DNA of 64,000 nt from Zestomonas insulae. GTDB lineage: Bacteria > Pseudomonadota > Gammaproteobacteria > Pseudomonadales > Pseudomonadaceae. Below, in pieces: positions 58,901-64,000 of this stretch. The notes under the pieces were generated by a model, which ran no database searches, was not told where the DNA came from, and saw only the letters and a program-made list of their open reading frames with translations. The stretch is from NCBI RefSeq assembly GCF_016901015.1, contig NZ_JAFEUP010000001.1:558001-622000 (forward strand), in the 5' to 3' direction. A program made the position numbers and the translations under genes. Within the stretch, counting starts at the first letter, position 1; each line of letters opens with the position of its first letter.

Positions 58901-60386
58901 GTCCGCCGGCGAGACCTCCACCGTCACCATCACTTTCAGCGAAGCCGTATCAGGCTTGACCACAACCGACTTTACTGTCGCCAACGGCACGCTTAGCGGA
59001 TTGGCGAGCGGGGATGGCGGCATCACCTGGACCGCCACGCTGACCCCAGACGTCAATGTCGACGACACAGCGAACCTGATCAGCCTGGACAACACCGGCG
59101 TCGCCGACCTGGCAGGCAACGCCGGCACCGGCACTACCGACTCGAACAATTACGCCATCGACACCCTGGCGCCCTCGGTAAGTTCGGTCGCGGTGCCCGC
59201 CAATGGCACCTACGTCGCCGGGCAGAACCTCGATTTCACGGTCACTTTCGACGACGCCGTCAACGTCGATACCACCGGTGGTACACCGCGTATCGCCATC
59301 ACCCTGGATACCGGCGGCACCGTGTATGCCGACTACCTGTCTGGCTCGGGAACGGGCGCCTTGGTGTTCCGCCTGACGGTTGCCAACGGTCAGCTCGACA
59401 GCAATGGGATCGGCCTCGGCAGCAGCATCGAAAACAACGGTGGCACCCTGCGCGACGGCGTCGGCAACAACGTCGTGACCACCCTCAACAGTGTCGCCGG
59501 CACCGCTGGTGTGCAGATTGATGCAGTCGCGCCGAGCGCCATCAGCCTTGTCCCGACGGGCACGTCGCCGACCGCTGACACCACGCTGAACTTCACCCTG
59601 ACCTTCGACGAAGCGGTGAGCGGTGTGGATGCCGGCGACTTCGCACTGATCACCAGTGGCAGCGCCGGAGGCCGCGTGCAGTCGGTGGTCCAGCTCGATG
59701 CGCGGACCTATCAGGTAGTAGTTGGCAATGTCACCGGCCAAGGCTCCCTGGGCATCACCCTGAACGCCGCCGGCAGCGGCATCGTCGACAGCGCCGGCAA
59801 TGCGCTGAGCGGCTCGTTCAGTGGCGGCAGCTACACCCTCGGTTTGCTGAACGACGGCGATCCGCAGTTCAAGGCCAACCCGCCGCCTCTTCCGGCGCCG
59901 CCGGCCATCGCGCCGCTTCAACCGGCCGTGCCGGAACTGCCACTGCCACCGACCAACTCGCCGCTGCTGCCAACGCCACTGTTCGAGCAGCGGACGCTGG
60001 GCAGTGGCCTGCCGAGCGTGAGCAGCATCTTCATCCACAACGGCGCCACGGCACCGAGCTTCATCGCCCAAGTGTTCGCCAGCGGTGCCGGTGATGGCTT
60101 CGGCGATGGCAGCGGAGCCGGCTTCCTCGGCTTCGGCGGCGGCGATGGCGGCGTGTTCGGCAGCAGCAGCCTGGCGAACATCTTCGATAGCAATGGCTTC
60201 GAGGACGCCGCACCGCTGAAGGCGTTCAACCAGCGCAGTGGCGACATTGATCAAGGTCTGCGCGGCATCTTCGGGGCGCCGAGCCTGACCCAGCAACTTC
60301 AGCAAATCCACGAGACGGAACAACAACCGCTGCGCGAACTGGCATGGGCTTTGGGGCAGCTCGCGCAAGCTCAAACACCGTCCTGA
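52917..60386 (+). CDS. Giant LEPR-XLL / DUF4347 surface protein with autotransporter-type and Ig-like repeats
   Basis: This 2489-residue secreted protein starts with GTG behind AAGGAGG. The N-terminal LEPRMLFDGA (residues 25-34) is the LEPR-XLL motif. DUF4347 follows (about 77-240) with H133 in VLSHGS and C176 in LLYGCDIA. Two about 115-residue related domains occupy 390-630. At least seven autotransporter-associated beta-strand repeats (LTKTGSGTLTLSG type) span about 880-1500, then a capping segment near 1520-1650. Three nearly identical 102-residue Ig-like domains occupy 1779-2084, and two more Ig-like units follow. The C-terminus is Pro-rich, Gly-rich and finally helical. No beta-barrel, RTX repeats or classical signal peptide are present. 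Synonymous codons are less GC-rich than in the neighbours. Confidence 0.9.
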   Translation: MKFFDLFRSKTDSFTAQRPPLAMALEPRMLFDGAAAATVTDAAQPEAAKAPTDAPTDSHTTDSHDATPPAATADQRHEIVFIDSQVQNYQQLADGLKPGSEVVLIDGSKDGLQQIADYLQGRQDIDAIHVLSHGSAGTLHLGSLTLNTGNLEQHSQLLSEVGNALSNDGDILLYGCDIAADQSGRDLLDGLARATRADVSASSDATGSSARGGDWELEQSVGAIEARALQPEADTLLALPNGMQDVTSSTTPGNFIPGFTLSTNNAVGTDTPGGLYLNVSGNPGFVGHFTVSADNSTVGTFDLTAIGFSKFNGFGSYSFTITGYKADGSTVTTSFTKDTSAGAFSQGTYTSFTGITKFDIQFQNAESMYGVANILFDSFSIANAAAPIPSTITSATYDASTGVLQGVGTNLFTGNSIDVSRLTLSGEGGATYTLTSANVTLTSDSAFSITLNATDRAAINLIFNKNGTSSTGGTAFNLFASDNWNASRYSPADSSNAITTSNVAAPSITSATYDATTGTLVVSGSNLVMRSGASNDIVASKLSIVGQGGSPYTLTSSNVEITSGTSFTITLNATDKTAIGLLLNKNGGSSIGGTAYNLAAAEDWAAGADAAVTVADLTGNGITVSNVINSAPMIANLNGESVAWAGPGNTVTLDNGGNASLTDAELGALNGGNGDWNGASLTVQRSTAVPADILGFASSGLFTVSGTSASGNLQSDGQTFATYTNSGGVLTVIFTSSATAATTALVNDVARHITYRNDTPAGDANMRFTLSDGTSSTTANITVTSDSIYVTNTSDTATINASDGVGLREAIAIAANDATGGQTIIFSSNLANQTLNLGSGLSLGESLTFNADAAAGLTITGSTITLGGGTFQTVTHASGTVTLGSTLAGSGTLLKQGAGTLALTSTDNEANMSGGIRAFNGTLQISDDDNLSSGTLVLSGGTLSNNNASFTVDNAINLGIGGIIDVGGTAATQLTLSGIISGSDGGTLLKFGQGILQLDGNNTYTDGTSVMAGTLILGHANALGTTAGSTMVWNGATLRVAGGLTVAENLLVNGTGTQVSSVNYGAIHLVSGSSTLSGTVMLSSDANISAASGSTLTISGALSGTSSLNKTDSGTLVLSNSGNEAGFTGGTTVTGGTLSISNDDQLGSGLITLDGGTLGISGATTVDNAIWLTSASTISNGATATLSGSLGGGGSLTKTGASTLTLSGNNTHVGSVNLTAGGLTLTGGSAIGNNSALTLSASTTLTVSTTEFIGSLAGTGSVVLNAGLTTGGNNTSTTFSGVISGSGNGITKTGSGTFTLSGANTYTGSTSVSAGTLTLNGGAAISDSSATIVASGATLSLSASESLGSLAGSGNVILGSSTLTSGGDNNSTTFSGALSGTGGFTKTGSGTLTLSGSNSGTFTGGITISGGGALSVASDDNLGSGTLSLNNGILTITGTTTIDNSVSLTSSATINNIAAAILSGAINGSGSLTKTGSSALTLSGTNTYGGATAVSVGTLSVTGALNGTSLVTVESGATLIGTGSVTNLTVNSGGTLAPGANGVGTLTVNGNLTMASGSTLAIDINGATAGTDYDQVVVNGAVDVSGATLAVNHGYTPGLGDTYTLINNNLADSVTGTFSGLAEGGTTTAGGNGTELTASYIGGTGNDLTLTAPIAPTVTAVSSSTANGTYKIGDTVTITVTFDTSVFVTGTPTLQLETGTTDRTLDFVSGSGTNTLTFSYTIQAGDSSADLDYFSSTALALNGGTIRDGSDTDAVLTLPTPGTAGSLGANKALVIDGIRPTAGIVVADTALTVGETTTVTITFNEAVTGLTTADFTVANGALSGLSSGDGGITWTATLTPAVNTEDASNLITLDNTGVTDLAGNAGSGSTDSNNYAIDTLRPTATVSVADTALAAGETTTVTITFNEAVSGLTTTDFTVANGTLSGLASGDGGITWIAILTTDTNVEDTSNLITLDNTGVADLAGNAGTGTTDSNNYAIDTLRPTASIVVADAALSAGETSTVTITFSEAVSGLTTTDFTVANGTLSGLASGDGGITWTATLTPDVNVDDTANLISLDNTGVADLAGNAGTGTTDSNNYAIDTLAPSVSSVAVPANGTYVAGQNLDFTVTFDDAVNVDTTGGTPRIAITLDTGGTVYADYLSGSGTGALVFRLTVANGQLDSNGIGLGSSIENNGGTLRDGVGNNVVTTLNSVAGTAGVQIDAVAPSAISLVPTGTSPTADTTLNFTLTFDEAVSGVDAGDFALITSGSAGGRVQSVVQLDARTYQVVVGNVTGQGSLGITLNAAGSGIVDSAGNALSGSFSGGSYTLGLLNDGDPQFKANPPPLPAPPAIAPLQPAVPELPLPPTNSPLLPTPLFEQRTLGSGLPSVSSIFIHNGATAPSFIAQVFASGAGDGFGDGSGAGFLGFGGGDGGVFGSSSLANIFDSNGFEDAAPLKAFNQRSGDIDQGLRGIFGAPSLTQQLQQIHETEQQPLRELAWALGQLAQAQTPS
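55580..57500 (+). repeat. Autotransporter-associated beta-strand repeats in the giant protein
   Basis: At least seven imperfect repeats of the form (L/F)xKxGxGTLxLSG-x2-10-GGT are encoded, with variable insertions between them. They predict a right-handed beta helix. Repeated DNA such as GGCAGCGGCACC and ACCCTGTC recurs. Confidence 0.85.
58251..59168 (+). repeat. Three tandem 306-base Ig-like repeats in the giant protein
   Basis: Units start at 58251, 58557 and 58863, exactly 306 bases (102 residues) apart. Each encodes RPTA.I.VAD.AL..GET, TVTITF.EAVSGLTT.DFTVANG, SGDGGITW and NLI.LDNTGV.DLAGNAG. Long identical DNA stretches point to recent amplification, and copy number may vary between strains. 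Confidence 0.95.
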
Positions 60387-60443
60387 CACCACCACACTTA
60401 GCACTGAGACCAGCACGGAGCCGTAACCAGGGGGCGGCCAAGG

Positions 60444-61940
60444 ATGAACAAGAAGACGACTTTGCTCGGCGTGAGCCTGCTCGCGCTGGCGATCAGCGGC
60501 TGCGCGGTGACCAGCCAGCCGATCGAGCGCAGCGCCAGCGAACAACGCGCGCGTGACGACCTGCAGTTGATGTTCAAGGATCAGGAGCCGCTCAGCGGCC
60601 CGCTGACCCTCCACGAAGCCATGGCCCGCGCGGTGAAGTACAACCTCGAGGCGCGCCTCAAGGTCATGGAGGAGGCACTGGCCAAGCGTCAGGTCGACCT
60701 CGCCACCTTCGACATGCTGCCGCGCATGGCCCTGGAAGCCGGCTACGCCGGGCGCAACAACGTCAGCGCCTCGAGCAGCCAGAGCGTCGAGACCGGCACC
60801 CAGTCTCTGGAACCGTCCACCTCGCAGGATCGCGACCGCGGTGTCGCCGACCTGACCATGGTGTGGAACGTGCTCGACTTCGGCGTCAGCTACATCAGCG
60901 CCAAGCAGCAGGGCGATCAGCGCCTGATTATCCAGGAACGCCGCCGCAAGGTGGTGCAGACCATCATCCAGGACGTGCGCTCGGCCTACTGGCGCGCCGT
61001 CGCCGCCGAACGCCTGCTCGGCCAGATCGACGGCCTGATGGCGCGCGTCGATCGTGCGCGTGGCGACAGCCAGCAGATGAGCCAGCAGCGCATCGGCGAC
61101 CCGGTGCAGGCGCTCGGCTATCAGCGCGCGCTGATCGAGGCCAGCCGCCAGCTGGAGGAGCAGCGCCGCGCCCTGTCGCTGGCCAAGACCGAGCTGGCCA
61201 CCCTGATCAATCTGCCGATCGGCACGCAATTCAGCCTGGCCACGCCGAGCGACTACGCGGTGCCCGAGCTGAAGGTCGAAATGAGCCAGATGGAACAGCA
61301 GGCGCTGGCCAGTCGCCCGGAACTGCGCGAGCAGGACTACCAGTCGCGCATCAGCGCCGCCGAGACGCGCAAAGCCATGCTGCGCCTGCTCCCCGGCCTG
61401 GAGTTCTCCGCCGGCGGGCACTACGACAGCAACAGCTTCCTGGTCAACCAGAGCTGGGCGGACTACGGCGTGAAGGTCACCTGGAACCTGTTCAACGTGC
61501 TCTCCGCACCGGCGGCGATCGACGTCGCCAAGGCCGGCGAGCAGGTCGCTGCGGCGCGCCGCCAGGCCATGTCGATGGCCGTGCTGGCCCAGCTGTACGT
61601 GGCCAACGCCAACTACAACGAAGCCAAGCGCCAGTTCGCCACCAGCCAGGAGCTGGCCGATCTCGACAACCAGATCGCCGGCCAGCTGCGCAACCGCCGC
61701 GAGGCCCAGGGCATCGGTGAACTGGACCTGATTCAGGGCGAACTCAACGCGCTGCAGGCCGACCTGCGCCGCGACCTGGCCTATGCCGAGCTGCGCAACA
61801 GCTATGGTCAGCTGTTCGCCAGCGTCGGCCTCGACCCGCTGCCGGGCGAGCTGCCGTCCACCGAGCTGAAGACCATCGCGCAATCGCTCAACGACAGCGA
61901 GACGCGCTGGCAGGACGGCCAGATCGGGCCGGCGCTGTAA
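60444..61940 (+). CDS. TolC-family outer-membrane lipoprotein
   Basis: This 498-residue outer-membrane channel protein has a lipobox LAISGC with Cys20, as in OprM-type channels. Two homologous halves follow, each with a long coiled segment (HEAMARAVKYNLEARLKVM and RKVVQTIIQDVRSAYWRAV; ISAAETRKAMLRLLPGLEFS and VLAQLYVANANYNEAKRQF). It is 57 bases after the giant adhesin and closes the cassette before a strong terminator. It is the expected outer-membrane exit for the adaptors at 48611-52800. Confidence 0.92.
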   Translation: MNKKTTLLGVSLLALAISGCAVTSQPIERSASEQRARDDLQLMFKDQEPLSGPLTLHEAMARAVKYNLEARLKVMEEALAKRQVDLATFDMLPRMALEAGYAGRNNVSASSSQSVETGTQSLEPSTSQDRDRGVADLTMVWNVLDFGVSYISAKQQGDQRLIIQERRRKVVQTIIQDVRSAYWRAVAAERLLGQIDGLMARVDRARGDSQQMSQQRIGDPVQALGYQRALIEASRQLEEQRRALSLAKTELATLINLPIGTQFSLATPSDYAVPELKVEMSQMEQQALASRPELREQDYQSRISAAETRKAMLRLLPGLEFSAGGHYDSNSFLVNQSWADYGVKVTWNLFNVLSAPAAIDVAKAGEQVAAARRQAMSMAVLAQLYVANANYNEAKRQFATSQELADLDNQIAGQLRNRREAQGIGELDLIQGELNALQADLRRDLAYAELRNSYGQLFASVGLDPLPGELPSTELKTIAQSLNDSETRWQDGQIGPAL

Positions 61941-61957
61941 CGGCTTAGTTGTCGCCG

Positions 61958-61990
61958 AAAAAAGCCGCCTCAGTGAGGCGGTTTTTTTAT
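61958..61990. terminator. Bidirectional terminator between TolC-like and ABC exporter genes
   Basis: The stem AAAAAAGCCGCCTCA/TGAGGCGGTTTTTTT has A- and T-runs on both sides. It ends the cassette and the converging ABC exporter gene. Confidence 0.92.
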
Positions 61991-61997
61991 GCCTGGA

Positions 61998-63776
61998 TCA
62001 GTGCTGCAGGTGACCGTACAACTTGGCGTACAGGCCGCCGTCGGCGATCAGCTGTTGGTGGTCGCCATCCTCGGCGATGTGCCCGCCATCGAACACCAGC
62101 ACGCGATCGGCCTGCTTCACCGCACTCAGGCGGTGGGCGATGATCAGCGTGGTGCGGCCATTGAGGAAGCGCCCGAGCGCCTGGTGCAGGGCATATTCGG
62201 TGGCCGCATCGAGGGCCGAGGTGGCTTCGTCGAGGATCACCACCTTGGGTTCGGCGAGGACCATGCGGGCGATCGCCAGGCGCTGGCGCTGACCACCGGA
62301 GAGGCGCACGCCGGAGCGTCCGACCACGCTGTCCAGGCCTTGCGGCAGGCCACGAATGGTCTCGGCCAACTGGGCGATTTCCAGCGCCCGCCAGCAGGCC
62401 TCGTCGTCGCGCTCGCGGCCGAGGGTCAGGTTGGCGCGCACGCTGTCGTTGAACAGTGCCGGATGCTGCAGCACCACCGCGACGTTGTCGCGCACCCGTT
62501 CCAGGCCGATCTCCTCCAAGCTGCTGCCGCCGAAGCGGATGTTACCGGCCTGCGCCGTGTACAGGCCGAGCAGCAGCTGCACCAGAGTGCTCTTGCCGCC
62601 GCCGCTGGCGCCGACGATGGCGACTTTCTCGCCGGGCGCGATGGACAGGTTCAGGTCAGCCAGCACTGGCTCGTCGCGGTAGGCGAAGGTCAGCCCGCGC
62701 ACTTCGACGCCAACCGTCTCGCGACCCTTGAACGGATCGACGCGCCCCTCGTGCTGCGGCTCGTCGGCGCGGGCCAGCAGCTCGTTGATGCGGAACAGCG
62801 CGCCGCCCGCGGCGTAGAAGGCGTACTGCAGGCTGAGCAGCTGCTCGACCGGGCCGATCATGTACCAGAGGTAACTGAACACCGCGAGCATTTGCCCGAT
62901 CGACAGGTCGGAGAGCAGCACGGTGAGCATCGCCGCGGCGCGAAACACGTCGATGCCGAACTGGAACAGCAGGCCGCTGGCGCGCCCGGCGGCGTCGCTC
63001 TTCCACATCGAGGCGACGGAGAAGTCGCGCACTTCACGGGCGCGCAGGCCCAGGCGGCCGAGGAAGAAGCCCTGACGGTTGCCGGCGCGCACTTCCTGGA
63101 TTGCTTCGAGGGTCTCGGTGAGCGCCTGGGTGAAGCGCGAGGTGCTGTCGTTCTCCAGCTTCTTCAGGTGTTTGACGCGCTTGCCCAGCTGCACCGTGGC
63201 GTAGATCACCAGCGGATTGAACAGCAGGATCAGCAGCGCCAGCTGCCAGTGCATCCACATCAGGATGGCGGCGGTGCCGGTGAGGGTCAGTACGGCGACG
63301 AGGAAACGACTGAGGGTTTCGCCGACGAACTTGTCGAGGGTGTCCAGATCGGTGACCAGGTGGGTGGTCACCGTGCCGCTGCCAAGGCTTTCGTACTCGC
63401 CGAGCGAGATGCGCTTGAGCCGCTCGATCAGGCGAATGCGGATGCGGTAGACGATGTCCTTCGACAGGCGCGCGAACAGCCGCGCCTGCAGCACGTTGAA
63501 GACCAGCGCCATGCTGCGCAGCAGCAGGGTCAACGCGACCATCAGGCCGATGTAGCCGAACGCACCCTGCCATGCGGTGGGCAGGAAATGGTCCATGACC
63601 TTGAGCGCGGCGTCGCCCTGCTTGAGCAGCACTTCGTCGACCAGCAAGGGCAGCAACAAGGGAATCGGCACGCTGCACAGGGTGGCCAGCACCGCGACCA
63701 GGTTGGCGAGGATCAGCGCCTGCTTGTGGCGCAGGGCCAGACGGCGGATTTCCGCCCAACTCAGACGATCAGACAT
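61998..63776 (-). CDS. ABC exporter (fused membrane and ATPase domains)
   Basis: This 592-residue half-transporter has a six-helix type I exporter domain (about residues 15-310) and an ATPase domain: Walker A GASGGGKST, signature LSGGQRQRLAIAR, Walker B VVILDEATSALD and switch His in LIIAHRLS. No peptidase C39 domain precedes it, so it is not a standard bacteriocin or RTX exporter. The start MSDRLSWAEIRRLALRHKQ at 63776 overlaps the upstream DsbA-like gene by eight bases. Substrate unknown (lipid, peptide or drug). It converges on the secretion cassette, so it could in principle supply the missing ATPase but is not in the same transcript. Confidence 0.9.
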   Translation of the reverse strand: MSDRLSWAEIRRLALRHKQALILANLVAVLATLCSVPIPLLLPLLVDEVLLKQGDAALKVMDHFLPTAWQGAFGYIGLMVALTLLLRSMALVFNVLQARLFARLSKDIVYRIRIRLIERLKRISLGEYESLGSGTVTTHLVTDLDTLDKFVGETLSRFLVAVLTLTGTAAILMWMHWQLALLILLFNPLVIYATVQLGKRVKHLKKLENDSTSRFTQALTETLEAIQEVRAGNRQGFFLGRLGLRAREVRDFSVASMWKSDAAGRASGLLFQFGIDVFRAAAMLTVLLSDLSIGQMLAVFSYLWYMIGPVEQLLSLQYAFYAAGGALFRINELLARADEPQHEGRVDPFKGRETVGVEVRGLTFAYRDEPVLADLNLSIAPGEKVAIVGASGGGKSTLVQLLLGLYTAQAGNIRFGGSSLEEIGLERVRDNVAVVLQHPALFNDSVRANLTLGRERDDEACWRALEIAQLAETIRGLPQGLDSVVGRSGVRLSGGQRQRLAIARMVLAEPKVVILDEATSALDAATEYALHQALGRFLNGRTTLIIAHRLSAVKQADRVLVFDGGHIAEDGDHQQLIADGGLYAKLYGHLQH

Positions 63777-64000
63777 GGGTGCCGCGCTCCAGCCAGCGCG
63801 CCAGCAACGGCGCCAGTTGGTCCAGCGGCTGATAACCGTTGGTGAGCAGGGCCAGTTGCCCGTCGCGCTCGGCCAGCAGCGTGGGGAAGCCGGCGATGCC
63901 AAGGTCCTGCACCCAGCTGAAGTCGGCGACCGTCGCCGCGCGCTGCTCGGCGCTGTCGAAGGCCTCGACGAACACCATGCGCGGCAATCCGGCCGCTTCC
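63769..64000 (-). CDS. DsbA-family/thioredoxin-fold protein, 3' end only
   Basis: The last 76 codons of a leftward gene are visible; the start lies beyond the window. The segment LGIAGFPTLLAERDGQLALL holds the cis-Pro loop of thioredoxin-fold DsbA/FrnE-like proteins, preceded by the helix VEAFDSAEQRAATVADFSWV. The CXXC region is outside the window. The end overlaps the ABC exporter start by eight bases, so the two are co-translated. Confidence 0.75.
   Translation of the reverse strand, partial: EAAGLPRMVFVEAFDSAEQRAATVADFSWVQDLGIAGFPTLLAERDGQLALLTNGYQPLDQLAPLLARWLERGTHV

Noticed and set aside
59870..60386. RTX calcium repeats or LapA-type secretion signal at the adhesin C-terminus
   Set aside because: Gly/Asp-rich stretches (GDGFGDGSGAGF) do not follow the GGxGxDxUx nonapeptide and are too short.
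58950..61883. Open frame of 977 codons opposite the adhesin end and TolC-like gene
   Set aside because: Crosses two unrelated genes on the other strand, which is typical of a shadow frame.

Overview
The window is a GC-rich chromosomal segment of a Pseudomonas (sensu lato). The evidence is the AmrZ and CsrA/RsmA homologues, the aot-argR-aru arginine block, phhR/phhAB, and the order alaS-lysC-csrA-tRNA-Ser/tRNA-Arg, all of which match Pseudomonas gene content and local order. There is no prophage, IS element, integrase or CRISPR array. Repeats are limited to REP-type palindromes and tandem modules inside two adhesin genes.

Layout. Bases 1-2431 hold the 5' part of phnN (cut by the window edge), amrZ and mgtE. 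Bases 2756-8136 hold a small secreted DUF4124-like protein, two tRNA-Arg(ACG), tRNA-Ser(GCU), csrA, lysC and alaS. Bases 8431-16069 carry the arginine succinyltransferase (AST) catabolic operon, transcribed leftward as aruC-F-G-D-B-small protein-E. Bases 17999-22066 carry the arginine/ornithine ABC importer aotJ-Q-M-P and its regulator argR. Between argR and aruC lies a NarX-type histidine kinase on the other strand. Bases 22576-27926 hold acsA and the phenylalanine hydroxylase block (phhR diverging from phhA-phhB). Bases 28037-33386 hold a CigR/RcnB-like protein, a trimeric autotransporter adhesin and a lipoprotein. Bases 33668-39163 are a selenium locus: selU-selD diverging from a putative selenate ABC importer. 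Bases 39282-42841 hold a BNR propeller/MoaD-like pair, arfB, a hotdog thioesterase and a DUF457 membrane hydrolase. Bases 42873-46177 hold hpd-maiA-aroP for tyrosine use.

The most unusual part is 46545-61940. A LuxR-type regulator and a divergent methyltransferase precede a compact cassette of a periplasmic adaptor, a GAF-HlyD fusion, an M50 metalloprotease-HlyD fusion, a 2489-residue LEPR-XLL/DUF4347 surface protein and a TolC-like lipoprotein. This resembles a type I secretion assembly in which the inner-membrane ATPase is replaced by a membrane metalloprotease-adaptor fusion. The cargo carries autotransporter-type beta-helix repeats but no beta-barrel and no RTX repeats. Its DUF4347 domain shows a His/Cys arrangement like caspase-fold proteases, and its ribosome-binding site looks like an RsmA target. 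A converging ABC exporter and the end of a DsbA-family gene close the window.

Two regulatory themes recur: ArgR half-sites in front of aotJ and aruC, and PhhR/TyrR-type boxes in front of phhA/phhR and hpd, which tie phenylalanine hydroxylation to 4-hydroxyphenylpyruvate breakdown.
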